Counted from the first letter of the stretch, positions 44,901 through 58,260 are shown. The stretch: 64,000 bases of DNA from Sporodiniella umbellata (GCA_025677835.1 JAIXMR010000031.1:62001-126000); one strand, 5' to 3'. Notes: generated by a model not told the origin, from the letters alone. A program made the numbers and translations.

Positions 44901-47216
44901 TTGGGTCCAGAAGACAAGTTTATATATAAGATGATTCAAGTAAAAAACAAGTTAGTATTGATACTGACATAGTCTATTCCTAAAAAAATTATTAAAAATC
45001 AAGCTTCACACCAATTTATATGACAGTGTATTTTATCTCCTGCTAAACTCAATAAAGAACGGCCTGTGACAGGAGATCAGCAAAATCTATCCGTACATGA
45101 ATCTTCTGTAATAGGTTGGCAAAAGCCATATCATATAGAAAATAGTTTATATTTTTCTATCAGAATTTTGAGTGACTATATTTGATAATAAAGCTGAATT
45201 AATAAAGGTTGCTTGGTTCTAGTTTAGACATCCTTGCTTTTCTTTTATTTTTTTTTTTTAAGCATAGTAGGGCTTTTTTTTTAATTTTGTATCTAGATTT
45301 TTGTATTGACACTTAATATCTCTTTACTTTTTTTTCTCTTCAAACTAAGTATTCAAAATCAATAAAATACTGTTATCCTTGTACAACAAAACCGACAAAA
45401 GGATGTTAGTTCCATTTGTTTTTTCAAAGTTTGTCTGTCGCACTGTACTACGCGTTACACCTAAAAATATATCATGCGATTATTTATATCGAGATTGAAA
45501 AAGTCTTGAACCCTGAGCCGTGTTCGACTTAGTTCATTTTTTCTTAAAAAAGTTTAAAAACATTGAAAGAAAAAGCTTTCTGCTTTGTCTTCTGTTTTTG
45601 TCCAGACAATAAAGCGGCATAGATACAACAGTACAACTTTTCAACTTTTGTTGAGAAAAAATGGGCAAACGATCTATAAAAAAAAGCAGCTCGGCACATA
45701 ATGGGAAGGTTTGCTTTGTTTATCGAAAATACAGCGTTCAAAATGGTATGACAAGCCAAGGTGATGCAAACTCCCTGGTTCAAACTCTCAAACTTAGCCG
45801 ATGGTAGAGTCGGTTAAGTAGTAAAAGCATCTGGAGTACTTCTATTGTCAATTGGTCACTTAATAGAAATTTTGGTCGTTTTTCCGAAACTTAAATATGA
45901 GCCGCGCGCCTAAACCAATGCGAAGGACAAGCTTAGGAATATGGTACTGACTCTCTGTGCCGTACTTTATATAAATCTTCATAATACTTACACTTCTTTC
46001 TATAAAATTTTTTTAAGCCGCGCGTCGCAAGAAACTTATAAAATCAATGTTGTATTTTACAATATGAAATATACAAAAGTACCTGCTGTCAGTTTTGAAA
46101 ATCCTTATGTCGGGTTGATTTATATAACTATACTGGAGAACAAGGTACAATCGTTGCACTTTCGAAAAAAAACAACAGGAGATCCTCTAAAAAATAGCTC
46201 ACTCTGATATACTAACCAGAATATATCATCCAAAATACTCCCAAAAGAAACGAAATGTAGACCTATTAGACGGAAGGTTGGGAAGAACTTAAAAAACCAA
46301 CTAGATAAGAAATTTAAGCCAATTTAAAGAGGTTTATTAAACATACACATATGTACGTCGCACATATATACATCGTAAAAAAACGAATGAAAACGCCAAT
46401 AAAGCGTTTGTAGAAGACCTTAAATGCTACCAAGTTAAAGAGACTTAAAGGGTCACAAGATTACTTGAGAGCAGCTACCTCGATTCAATTATAATTCTGA
46501 AGACAAAAATATAATAAGCAACCCATAGAATACTGTGGTGATTATATATTAGTCGATTCATTTTTAATTTAAATATTCAATAGGATTATCTTTCGCTGAG
46601 ATTAATAACAATCCTGATAGTATTATTGAGAGTTACCTGCTTCCAATCACTGGTGTATCCTATATGTTGACAGACTAAGCTAGTTTATTAAGTATAATAA
46701 CGAGGCTGTTTTAGTACCATTGTACGTAGGCCGATAGTGCTTATCATCGGGATATCATTCCAGTAGTAGAGAGAGGTAGAGAGATTGCATTCAAGTTCTT
46801 ATATAATGCAAAATTGTGAGCAAAAAGCTACAAAAGCTTTATGGGTTTGCTTTGCAATGTTCTTTTCAGTCGGATAACTGAGGGAGAAAAGGCTAAAATG
46901 GTGGTGAGTGAAGAGGCTAACTGAGCAATGCGACTGTTTTTATATAATCAGATATGCCCATTACCAGGCACAAGACTTCATACTTGCGTAATCCTCTTTT
47001 TTCGAGTGCCTTAAATTACAAAGCATAGACTTAAAGTTACTAAAGTCTTTTATTCAGAACAACCGAACAAAGGCGGAGCGAAACTGCCCTCTACTCTTTC
47101 AATTTTTGGATAGTTCAGTAAGGGCCTTTTGAAATTTTGTTCTAGGTGACTGCATTTTTTTGTAAGAACATTTTCTCTGTCATTTACTTTTTTTCCTCAT
47201 TTTTAAAAATTGAGCA
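41914..47216. other. 5.3-kb gene-poor region
   Basis: The longest stretch without a supported gene. Every frame is broken often, and no open frame here has a recognisable domain or plausible splicing. Two small inverted repeats lie close together: a CTTGC/GCAAG pair around 42515-42539, and a perfect 6-bp stem (ACCCTG/CAGGGT) with a 6-base loop at 42541-42558. Two GC-rich islets (CCGCGCG near 45901 and 46018) stand out against the AT-rich background. No tRNA, snRNA or transposon was recognised. Confidence 0.45.
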
Positions 47217-49831
47217 ATGGAAGAGGAAGAGTTTATTGACATTGGACAGGATGACGAAGAACAAGAGTAAAACAGCTTACTTTCTTTCTTTTTTTTTTTG
47301 TTTATAAAATATAGACTAAAGAGTACAGTAGAGAGACTCCTATTTTTAATGACAATTCCTTGCTAATCGATCAAGAAATGGATTTAGAGTCACGTCAACT
47401 CATCGAACAAATGTTAGCAGAGGAGGAATTTTACTATGGAAAAAGCAGTATGGAAAGTATCGGTAGCAAAAAAAAGAAAGTCAATACCTCAACTGGGATT
47501 GTGAAAAAGAAAGGTATCTTAGTAACAACAAATTCTTTGATGAGAAAAATAAACTTTCTTTCTGTGTAAGGTCTATCCTCAGCATCCCTACCTTCTCATA
47601 AAACAAGATGGAGCAAAGATGAAGATGACAAGCTATTAGAGGCTATCAAGAAATTTGGATACGGAAACTGGAAGGATATTAGTGAGTATATGGGTACAAG
47701 AAATAGATTACAATGCAAAAACCATGCAAGGCATTTACAATCAGCGGAAAAGCTAAAGGTAAATATACTTTATTTCACATGTTGGTTAAATTCAAAACTA
47801 GGTCCCAGAAAAAGACGATAAAAAGCTACAAGAGATGAAGGAAAACAATATACAAGATGAAAAACTTCCAGCGAATATCGAATTGGTACAAAAAGAAAAT
47901 ATGCTAGTTGAAGACTCCAATTTGATTCCCAAAAGAGACGAAGCTACGAATAACCTCGAAAGCGGCAACAGTGATAATCATGATAAAGACAGTAACGGAA
48001 GTGATGATGACGATGACTTACTTGATATAGGAGATGCAATTATTGTAGAAAACGATATAGTATTTACAGTTGTAGATGCAGTTTCAGAGAAGAGCGAATC
48101 TCCTGCTCCAGTTGCCGAAGAATTGATGAATACTGAAAGCAATCAAGAAGCATCCACAGAATCAATCAGTAGCGAAAAAAGCGAAAGAGAACATACGTAC
48201 GATTTCCCAGTAGATGATATACCCAGAGAGCATGAGTCTTATGATCGCTTCTACGTATCAGAGAAGGAGATGATGCACAATCCAGAGTGGTTCAGACAGA
48301 AATACGCAAAGACTCCTGATCGCTATTTAAAAATTCGCAACCATATCCTGGACTGTTGGTACAAATGTCAGCCTAAGTACCTAACCAAAACGCAAGGCAG
48401 AAAAGGCCTTAAAGACTGTGGTGATGTAAATGCTATAGGGCGCGTTCACTCTTATTTAGAGCGAGTGGGAGCAATAAATACAGAGTGCGAAAGAAGCCCC
48501 CCAAAGCCACCAAAAAGAACACCACGTGAAACACTTATAGAAGAAGAGGAGATATTTGATGCTGCGGATCTTGTGGTTAATTATGAAGGGCCAAGAAAAA
48601 GAAAAGTCAGAAACGAGCGTGGAGAATGGGTTGATCCGAAAGAGCTAGAAGGTCGTGTAATCGAGCATGGAGTTCCTATTGTAGAAAGTAAATATATATA
48701 TATAAAGACTTCTCAAAACTCAAGAAAAAAAAATAGATGAACAAAAGCCCAAGAGAATTAAACAGCTATTCCATCAACACTATTATACAGGCGATGACTT
48801 TAACAGAGGATACGATCCGTTTAGGCTTGTTCCAACTTTGCATTATAATGATATTGTGACTCCCCCATTTGAAGTTAATATCTTAAGTGACGCTTTGGTA
48901 AGAGTTTTTTCTATTTTTCATTTCTTTTTTTTTAAAAAAATATTGCTATAGCTTGTAATGGATTTTCATTCGCACTTGGCACATACAGAAATTATTGGCC
49001 TTTTGGGCGGCAATTTCGTCAAGCGTACAGGTACAAAGGTATTACAGGTGAGAAGTGTTTTCCCCTGTAAAAGTACCAGTACAGGTATACAATGTGAGAT
49101 GGATCCAGCTTCAGAAATGAGAGCACGAGAAGTATTTGCTGAGCAAGGGTACAATGTTGTAGGATGGTATCATTCGCACCCTACCTTTGAGCCTCATCCA
49201 AGCATAAGGGATATTGAAAATCAAACATCGTATCAGGTAGAAGTTTTTTTTTTAATCTTAGAAAAAACATCTTTTGCTTCAAATATTTTTAACACCTATT
49301 TTTAACACGTACTCTTTAGACACTTTTTAGAGAGGAAAGTACAGGTGATGAACCCTTTGTAGGTGTCATTGTTACACCTTACAATGTTGAAGCACAAAGT
49401 GAGCTTTCTCAATTTCAGTATTTACATATAAGTAAAGAATGGGACGATTCACACTCCTATCGTAAGTTTTTGCCTTGAGCTATAATTGTGCGTTTTGAAA
49501 TCTAATTTTCTTTTAGGTGTACCTTACTCTTGCAAAAAGATGGTGGAGCAATGCGAACAGGTATCGCCTAACGTGTTAGATCAGTTAAGGGGACTAATTT
49601 GTGAATATAAGGACTATGAGCAGTAAGTGACCAAACACGATTTTCGATTTGAGGCTTCTAACAAATCAATATAGCAAAGTCGACATGAGTCTAGGCTTTG
49701 GTTCTGGTAGTCGACTAGAGAAGCTAATGGACTCATTGAGGTCTCATGTGTTTATGAAAGAAGAGCAAGAATCATTGTTTTTGAATCAAGTAAAAGAAAT
49801 TATCGAAAAGGAAGGTGGTCATAGTATATAG
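47217..49831 (+). CDS. MYSM1-type SANT-SWIRM-JAMM histone deubiquitinase
   Basis: The start [16 protein letters not shown] opens an acidic N-terminus that continues after an intron ending at a TACAG near 47323. A SANT/Myb domain follows ([38 protein letters not shown]), then an acidic linker, a SWIRM domain ([37 protein letters not shown]) and an MPN/JAMM domain. The metal-binding set is complete: Glu in [10 protein letters not shown] and [14 protein letters not shown], which fits HxHP-x6-S-x2-D. The protein ends at 49831. In animals MYSM1 removes ubiquitin from histone H2A. The intact JAMM predicts an active zinc deubiquitinase; the substrate is inferred. I know of no counterpart in budding yeast. 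Confidence 0.9.
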
Positions 49832-51477
49832 AATGCTTTTTAGTGTGTAATTATATAACAAAATTTAATTAATATGTACATAATAAAACAGTATACAAAA
49901 TTGTAAAAACGCATCACAAGCTTTGTAAAAATAGAAAAAAAAAAGTAGCCGATCTACTAATATAAAGAAAGTAAGTATTAAGTAAGACTGTATGCGTCAT
50001 ACATCTTTACCTATAGAATTGCAGACACTTGTTTTCTAAAACAAAAAACACAAAAGTACACCTCGGATATATAAAACTATGAATATCCCAAAATGAGCAA
50101 TATAAGCTTGAAAAAAATCAGAAAACAAAACAATGTTACTTTTTTCAACAGAAAAGAGTACTTTGAGAATCTTTAAGATGTTTATTAAGTTTAAAGTGAG
50201 ATAAAAAAACATATGCCATTACCTTTAATACGTGTTAAAGGCAATATACAAAAGGAAATTTTTTGTTGTTACTTGAGAGTAGATTATATCAAGCTAAATA
50301 GGACATTGACATACCTTACAGTAAACGGCCTAGCCACTGTTCTTACCCGCAACATGAACATAATAATTGAAAGAAAGCAAAAGTATATTTACTTCAAACC
50401 ATATTAAACTTAAAGCAGACAATTGTCTGTAAAGAAGCGAATACATGATAGCACATCTCTACAAATCTTTCATATCATACTCTTTTTATATAATAATTTG
50501 CAAGGGAACTGTGCTGTTTAGTCAGAAAGTTCTAATATAACGAAGTCTAACATTATGTCATAACATCCTTAATTTCAGTATACATAGCTGTGTTGTTTTT
50601 CTATCCTTTGGAGCTCTCAGTTAAATTTGAATAAAGAATAATTCCCCTTTGTCTGTTTTCTTAAAAGTCTCACTTCTACGCAATTCAATACACTCAATAC
50701 TTGAGCTGCCATTAATAACTGTTCTCAAGTATATCTTCCATAACTATACTTTTCATTGTTGCACAATTACACGAAGTCTAAGTCCTAAACTCAATATAAC
50801 AAATGTTAATCTTGCCTGGGAAAAAGGACAATTATAGTTTATAGTTAGTGAGAACGCAATCTTTTACCAACTGTTATTCTTTAACATCTAGCTCGACGCT
50901 TGTTTAATAAGGCGACCCTTTTTTCAGTCTTCTTCCATTTCACATATTTTTTGAATACCAATTCCCTTGATCACATCATTATGAAAACGTAAAATAAAAA
51001 GAAACGGCTCTAAAAATAAATCAAAATACGTTCCTAATGCTTAGCTACTACACTTTTATTGCTTCTCTTGGGCACTTCAAATGGACATGCCTAAAATATT
51101 GCTGATAATGATTTAAAAATGGTAATGTTCAATGTGATTCAAGCACCCAGCTATGATATTGGAGCTGGCCATTCAAACGAGTCAACCTAATACGTACGCA
51201 CTGTACAGAATTGATGGAGACAAAGAGTTTTATGAGAAAAAACAAAATTTGCTGAGCTAACAGCATTGAGTATCTAAAAGCTCGAACAAAATGACTGTGA
51301 TAGTTAATTTCAGTTATTTCGTTTTATCTATTTGGTTCGTTTTCTATTATGTGATCTTATTTGTATAAAAAGGTAAAAACTACACAATTTTCGTATTACG
51401 TAATGTCACGGATTTCTACAATGAGCTATTTCAACTTAAAATTGTCTAATAATCGCTTTTTAGCTTCTTTTCGCTAA
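49832..51477. other. Intergenic region
   Basis: About 1.6 kb of AT-rich sequence with only short open frames and no recognised domain or RNA gene. It contains the 3' UTR of the MYSM1-like gene and the promoter of the reductase gene. Confidence 0.5.
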
Positions 51478-52647
51478 ATGACTACTTCTCCGCGTGTACT
51501 AACTGGTAGCAAAAAAAACCATAATAAGCTTTTTCTCTAAACAATATCGTACGTAGTTGGTACTGGCGCTATTGGAGCTATATATTCTTGGCGTCTTTCT
51601 CAGTCTTGCGAAGTAACAACGGTTTGTAGATCAAACTATCAAGCTGTCAAAGAAAAAGGATTCGAAATAGAGTCTCCAGTTTTTGGAAATGGCGTATTTC
51701 GCCCCCACCATGGTACAAAAGACTTTATGTAAGAAAGCTCTAACAGAGGTTTTCTAGTGGCTCGTAGCGTTTCTGATTGCATAACATCCAAACCGTTTGA
51801 TTACATTCTGGTAACACTTAAAGTTCTGCCTGAAATCTATGATATAGCAGACATTATCTCTCCAGCTGTAACCAAAAATACAGTCTTAGTACTGATTCAA
51901 AATGGACTTGATATTGAAAAGCCAATAGCAGAGAGATTTCCAAACAACCTTATAATTTCCAGCGTTGCTTACATATCTGTTTCTCAAAAGTTACCAGGAA
52001 AGATCTTTATGCAAGAGCCTGAGGCGCTTATTATATCACAGTATCCAAAGCCTGATATTTCAAACCAAACTCAAGTTTCTCTGTTTTCTGATCTTCTGAA
52101 TAAAGGGGGAGTGAATGTTGATATAGCCGACAATATTGAGAGTACTCGTTGGCAAAAACTTATATGGTAGCAGGTAGTTTTTCAAAAGCAGCTCAGCATT
52201 AACGCATAAACAGGAATGCATCTTTTTCTCCTGTATGTACAACAACTGGGATGACAACCACAGAAGTATTACGCAACAAACATGCGATATCTAATGTTCG
52301 AAGCATTATGATTGAGATAATGAGCATTGCTAATGCAGAGGGTCACGATTTCGATATAAATACACAAGTGGATTTGATGATTGCTGCTACAGAAGTAACC
52401 AAAGACTACAAGCCATCAATGTAAGGCTCTTTGTAAACCCTGTGTGTATATGGGTTTTAAAATAATAGAATTTGGTTTTAGGCATCTTGACAAAGAGCGT
52501 GGCAGTCCCATGGAAATTGAAGCACTTTTGGGTGCTCCCTTAAAGCGAGCCAAAGCCAAAAAATTGGCAGTTCCCTATTTGGAAAAAATTTACACTGAGT
52601 GTTATACAATCAATCAGCAAATAATAAAAAGCACACCAAAACTTTGA
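51478..52647 (+). CDS. 2-dehydropantoate 2-reductase-like protein (ApbA/PanE family)
   Basis: ATG at 51478 gives MTTSPRVLT, joined in phase across an intron to VGTGAIGAIYSWRLSQ, the N-terminal NADP-binding glycine motif. KPFDYILVTLKVLPEIYDI, VLIQNGLDIEKPI and STRWQKLIWNASFSPVCTTT follow; the last contains the family's conserved K-x-x-x-N segment. The C-terminal part reads GSPMEIEALLGAPLKRAKA, ending at 52647. Five exons are separated by roughly 50-nt introns. Ketopantoate reductase reduces 2-dehydropantoate to pantoate with NADPH in pantothenate and CoA synthesis. Fungi carry several paralogues of this family with uncertain substrates, so the exact reaction is not assured. Confidence 0.88.
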
Positions 52648-54096
52648 TACGCAATGAAGACAATGAGACGCATGCATATTCTTTTCCTCTTTCAATTTTT
52701 TTGCCTACTCCAATTAACTTTGAGTATGTCAACATTTTATTTAGAAAGCTGTCATATAGCGTTTTTATCAGGCAGTTCGTAAATCAACCTAAAAAAAGTT
52801 ACAGCCATTTTTGTATGTGCAAATTTGGATAGTGTCACACTGTAAACAAAAAACAAAAGAGATACAAACCGTTTCACAATAGAAATGCTAAGAACTTTTT
52901 ATATTGCCTGTCTTGTGAATTCTGAATAACTCAACCTTCGTTATTTGGATTTCATGCCTTGAGTTCTTTACTTTTCAGATAATGGGAGCACAAACCATAG
53001 GCAACCTTGCTGGTATCTAGTGGTTATTTTCATGTATTTTAAACAGATCAAACAGCAGTCATCAGGTTTGCTCTTTCCATTTAACATCATTCATTTATTG
53101 TTACGGTTATCTTATAACAGCTACAGGAAATTTTAAAACCTAAGCAGCTTCCAAGTACCGATTAGATAAGAAAGCTTTGTTAAAATGATTGTGATACTTT
53201 TTTTTTTGTCGTATTTTTTTCCCCTAGTGAGATTAGTACAGGATACTAGTTTTTTCTTTTCTAAAAAAGTATTACAGTTCCGTTTTCCAGCCTAATGAAG
53301 TAACCGCTTTTTTGAGGAAAAAAAGTGGGGTTGTAACCAAAACTTAGTGTTTGATTCTTATGGAAACAAAAGAAAAAACAACACGGATATACTATTATTC
53401 TGAATCAGTAGTAGTGTGCTTGTTTGATTTTCATAGCGTGTACTGGCTGCAACTGAAAGTATTTTCAAGTATATTTTGGTAAATAACCTACTCTTATAAA
53501 GCATACAGTCTCACAGATAACTTGGGAAAACTTCAAGACTGTCTTCTGCTGACTACTCGGGCAACGTACAAAACACCAAACGCTGTACACTTACCACTCA
53601 ATAGGCGGAGAATAACATAGTCACAATTGCATCGCATAATGCCGCCAAACTGAATTACACATCCGTTTGATACAAAAGAGTCGGGAAGATTACTGTTTAA
53701 AATAGTCTTGTAACCAAAACAGCATATTTCGTTATAAAACAGGAAAACTATATCTTTTTTTTCATTTAAAACGATGCGAAACAAGCCTCAAAACATACCA
53801 GATTACATGGGGTTTTTTTTTCTTCTATAATACCGGAGCTACGGAACTTGTAGATAAGCTTTATCAAAAAATTATGCGAAGATACAACACCAAACTTTTA
53901 AATAATAATTCACAGGATTCAAAAAAGGAAATTAAAGGTCATATGTAAAGCAAACTCTATTCTCCCCGTGAAACGATCTATAAGTTGTACAAATACTAAA
54001 GTTTATCATAAAATAGATAATTGCAAAAAAAAAGGGAGGGTTGATACCAAAAAGTTGAATCTTTCTTTTTTTTTTCCTTTGATTTTTTAAAGTAAA
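52648..54096. other. Intergenic region
   Basis: About 1.45 kb of AT-rich sequence between the reductase and permease genes. Short open frames on both strands (for example 53784-53533, minus) lack motifs. No gene is called. The last 100 bp hold the permease leader. Confidence 0.5.
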
Positions 54097-56185
54097 ATGC
54101 CTAGATTTACAGCAGAAGAAATAGAAGCCAGAGATGCAGCACGGCTGAATGCATTAGGTTACAAACAGGTAAAGAGAGAAAAGATTGTGTTAGTATTTAC
54201 CTTTTTCTAGGAATTGAAAAGAGAGTTATCCGTAAGTTTCATTTACGTGATCTAAAAATTTTTAAACTAAAATAAAAAAGTCTATGGGTAATTATGGTGT
54301 TGCTTTAAGTGTTGTGTGTATATCTTCTGGGTTATCAAGTTTATTCAAGTATGGTCTTATCACTGGAGGACCAGTTGTAATGGTATGGGGATGGGTAGTT
54401 GTTGTGTTTTTCACTACCTCAGTTGCTTTGGCAATGGCTGGTAAATACAAAACATACTTATCGTAGTGCCCATTGTTTATATTACTTTTGGTAGAGATTT
54501 CATCAGCCTATCCAACTTCTGGAGGTTTATACTGGTGGGCTGCTAGACTTAGTAGTAGAAAATACGCGCCGTTCGCCTCTTGGATGACGGGCTGGTTTAA
54601 TTTGATAGGGCAATTTGCAGTTACAGCTAGTATAAACTACGGTATTGCCTCTATGTTGACAGCTGTCATTACCATTGGTACAAATGGCGCATGGATACCC
54701 ACCCAAGGAGCAATTGTCGGGCTTCACGTTGCCATCTGCGTCACCCAAGGCATTGCAAATTCTTTAGGCCCTAAAGTGATGTCTGGCATCAATAGTGAGC
54801 AAATAAAATGATAAAACAAGAACAACTCTAATATCATTTTAGATATAAGCACATGGTGGCAAATATTGGCTCCTGCTGTAATCATGATTACTATGGCTGC
54901 CAAGGCGCCAAGTCATCAGACAGCTCGCTTTGTGTTTACAGAATTCAATAACAATACAGGATGGGATAGTACAGCTTATGTGGTGATTATTGGTATTCTA
55001 CAAGCCCAATTTACACTGAGCGGCTACGACTCTAGCGCCCATATGTCTGAGGAAACAAAAAACGCAGAGATTAGTGGGCCTGTTGGTATGGTAATGGCTG
55101 TAGTTGGTAAATACGCAAGTGTATATATAAATTTTTACACGCAGATACATACTAACATATACTTGGGCTTGTTGTTTAACTAGTAAGTTCTATAATGGGC
55201 TTTTGTTTTATTTTGGCCTTCTTGTTTTGTATTCAAGACTTGGATGCTACAATTAATTCAGAAACAGGTTTCCCTGTAATGCAAATCATGTTTGATTCCG
55301 TCGGCAATGCTGGAGCTGTATGCTTGATGGTAATGTTAATTATCGCATGTTGGCAGTGTGGATTTGCCAGCGTAACAGCTAATTCACGTATGATCTATGC
55401 GTTCTCACGTGATGGAGCTATTCCGGGCAGCCAATATTGGCACGTTATTGATGTTAAAAGACAGGTGGGGAGTAAAGCAGCGTTCATAATGACTTTTTTT
55501 TTTAATGTTATTAAACATTTGATAGTCTCCCATCAATGCCGTTTGGTTTTCAGTTTTGATTGCCTCTTTGCTAGGCCTACCTTCACTGGGTAACAGTACG
55601 GCTTTTTCAGCTATAACCTCAGTAGCCACCATTGGACTTTATATATCATATGGCGTCCCAATATTTGTCAAACTCATAAATCGTGATAGCTTCATTAGAG
55701 GTCCTCTTCATTTGGGGCGCTTTTCGGAGATTATTGGAGGGTAAAAATACAAACAAGGGAGAGCAAAAGGGTTTGACAATATATTAGAATCGCTGTCTTT
55801 TGGATTGCGCTTATTACTATTCTATTTGTACTTCCCCCCAATTGTAAGCTAAAAAGAAAACGAAAGACAGTAGTACATACATCATACTTAATTTTTATTT
55901 GTAGATCCTATCACCCCTATCAATATGAACTGTAAATTCCCTTTTTGAAAAAGACAAGAAAAATGAACTAAAGTATTTTTAGATGCATGTCTGGCTGTTG
56001 GCGCAGTTTTGCTCGGCGCTGGCGGACGATGGATCATTGATGCTCGAAAGTGGTTTAAAGGCCCTGTAATCAATTTACCAGGAGACAACTCTAGTCACGT
56101 GAGCCTAGAAAAGGACCATGTTCAAATCACTGATGATATAGAAGCGGTTGGTACAAAAGACATCAAAACTGAAACCAAGTTATAG
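54097..56185 (+). CDS. Amino acid/GABA-type permease (APC superfamily)
   Basis: The first exon begins MPRFTAEEIEARDAARLNAL and the second gives GYKQELKRELS, the usual cytosolic N-terminus of fungal ACT-family permeases. Transmembrane segments follow: NYGVALSVVCISSG, GPVVMVWGWVVVVFF, the signature SSAYPTSGGLYWWAARL, WMTGWFNLIGQFAVTASIN, GYDSSAHMSEETKNA and SRMIYAFSRDGAIPGS. The C-terminal tail ends at 56185. The gene has about nine exons with short introns, and roughly 11-12 membrane helices are expected. Related yeast and filamentous-fungal proteins (Uga4-like, choline-permease-like) import GABA, choline or amino acids at the plasma or vacuolar membrane. The substrate cannot be told from sequence. 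Confidence 0.9.
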
Positions 56186-56276
56186 ATGGACTCACAAAAC
56201 AACCTGTATACACTTTTTTTTTCTTTTGACCATATAATTTATGTATATATACACGCATGCCAGTATGTGTACACTG

Positions 56277-57567
56277 CTATAAAGACTCCCAAACATTTAA
56301 TAATTCACGTTTAGCTGTGCCGTTAAAATCAACTTGTTCAAGTCCTGCTGAACAGGCAATAATTTCTTTCACTCTATCGCTGTAGGAGACAGCATCTTCT
56401 AGTTTTGGTGATTGTGGTTCACAATAAGTTACATCTACAGGTGTCATCCATCGTGTCATCCTATAGTAAGCGTAGTGCATGAATCCTTTCCGTGTATCCC
56501 AATAAGGCTCTCCAAATATGTTGTAGTAGCTATAAGTAAAATAAGCATATAATTGTTGTATTTCTTTTGTCTTACTTGATCCCAACTGGACATATTTTCA
56601 CGCCTAATTCAAAAGCGCCTTTTTGAAAGCGGATTGTGTATTTATTGTTGACACACGTCCCTTCTGGAAATATAACCATTGGATTTTTTCTATTTTCTGG
56701 CATTGCAACATGACGTTTCAAACTTTTCGATAAATCGCGACGCTCTGTTATGTTGGATCGATCAAACGTAAGAGAGTGTAAATAGTTTAGACCGTTATTT
56801 TGTAAAAAGCCCAAAGCTCCTCCGTGCTTTGCCATCACAACAGCGTGCGGAAATTGATCTGCACTCAGCAAAATATAGTCCAAATACGAAGTGTGATTGG
56901 CCTAAAACAGACATTGAGTTTATACGCATCTGATTTTAGGTATCTTACAACAAAAATATGAGGTGTATCCAAGACTGGTTTGCTTCCGATGTAATCAACT
57001 TTCACGCCCAACGAGTACAAGATTGCTTTACAATAACACTTCACTGAAAGAGACTATTCTCTGCTAGTTAATTGCTGTCTTTATGAGCACAAAACCGCAA
57101 ACACTTACTACCAGTCGGTCACTATCCAGAAGCACTGCAATAGGCAATGCTGCAAAAAAAGCTACGGTTGATATACTTAAAGTAATAAACCGAGTCGGAA
57201 ACAAAACGCCATATCGTACTATTATACTTGGAATAGAGATAAATCTATCAAATACACTTTGTGACGTTGTTGTTGTTGTTGTTGTAGTTGTCGAAAAGCA
57301 TTTCGTGTAGGACAACTGAAAAAAAAATATATAACTAACGGCTTGGAAACTCTTTTACTCTTTTCTTTTTGTTTACCAATTGATCTTGAGTATATTCCGT
57401 ACTTTTTGATCTGTTTGATCTTTTAATAATTTCCATCTGCTAATTTTTTGACAGTACCTTTTATTGGTGCCTTGTACATAGTCGCTTCTCATTAAGTCAA
57501 GAGACTCGCTGGATATGTCTCTTTTATTCAATTCTCTAGGTGGGTACGCATATTCGTGGGGTGGCAT
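56277..57567 (-). CDS. Glycerol-3-phosphate acyltransferase, GPAT3/4 (AGPAT9)-like
   Basis: The exons from right to left encode a polar N-terminus (MPPHEYAYPPRELNKRDISS), a Thr run from a (GTT)n repeat, a membrane segment (TLSISTVAFFAALPIAVLL), and the acyltransferase core: the NHTSYLD block (NHX4D), then FPEGTCVNNKYTIRFQKGAF and CPVGIKYSYYN. The end (TRWMTPVDVTYCEPQ, then DRVKEIIACSAGLEQVDFNG) is characteristic of GPAT3/4, not of generic AGPATs. GPAT3/4 acylates glycerol-3-phosphate at the ER, the first step of phospholipid and triacylglycerol synthesis; Mucorales are oleaginous. The join of the first exon (57567 to about 57377) to the next is uncertain. A 42-nt intron ending in TTAG keeps phase, while the more obvious CAG does not. 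Confidence 0.85.
57265..57290. repeat. (GTT)n trinucleotide repeat coding for a Thr run
   Basis: On the minus strand the repeat reads as consecutive ACA/ACT/ACG codons at the start of the second exon of the GPAT-like gene, giving nine Thr in a row. Such repeats vary in length between strains. Confidence 0.7.
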
Positions 57568-58260
57568 ACTTCTAGAAAAAGATGATAAAGGGAAGAAAAA
57601 AAAAAAAACATCATGGCTTATATATAGAACGAATAGGAATTCTACGCCAATGAAAAACGCTTAAAATCGATTTGCCGAAGTCAAGGAACAATATGGATTG
57701 AAAAGGCGCACAGCAAAACTAAAGAGCGAAAGAGCATTAGTTAGGCTACTCTTGTTTTCTTTTCTAACACACTTAGCGTATTCCAATGTGAAAAAAGCAA
57801 AAAAGCGTTACATATAAAGCTAAGCTATCAATACTTTACTTTAGTACAAGAAAATAAGGTACATTGCAGAGACTATAATCGAGAGGTCAATAATCAAAGT
57901 CTCAATTCCTTTTCTGAATAAAAAAAAGTTTACTGTAACTGCTTAAAATACGTAAACAATTCGATTTGAAGAAAGGGTTTCAAAAGAGAAACGAAAAAAT
58001 ACTCCTAGTTTTGCGGTCTTGAACAAGTATAAAACTGTACTAAACTCCATAGCATAGAACAGGCATTTATACCAAAGATCTATGCGGTCTTTTTTTTATT
58101 AGATTGGTCAATACCCTGCTCTTTTTAAGCACTAGTAGTCTATTTGATTTTTTCATTATAAGTTAATAACTTGACTCGTGACCGTTTATTGGTTTTTTTT
58201 TTTATAGAAAATAGATATTAAAATGTTAGCTTTTCCTCTTTTTTCCAATTTGTGTTTCCA
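57568..58260. other. Divergent promoter region between GPAT-like and Stc1-domain genes
   Basis: About 690 bp of AT-rich sequence with no gene recognised. The two flanking genes are transcribed away from each other, so both promoters lie here. Confidence 0.55.

Noticed and set aside
45790..45870. tRNA-like stretch (GGTAGAGTCGGTTAAG resembling a D-arm)
   Set aside because: There is no matching acceptor stem and no T-arm GGTTCGA box at the right distance.
42000..47000. CRISPR array, insertion sequence or bacterial-type operon
   Set aside because: No regularly spaced direct repeats or transposase motifs were seen, and the surrounding genes are intron-rich eukaryotic genes.
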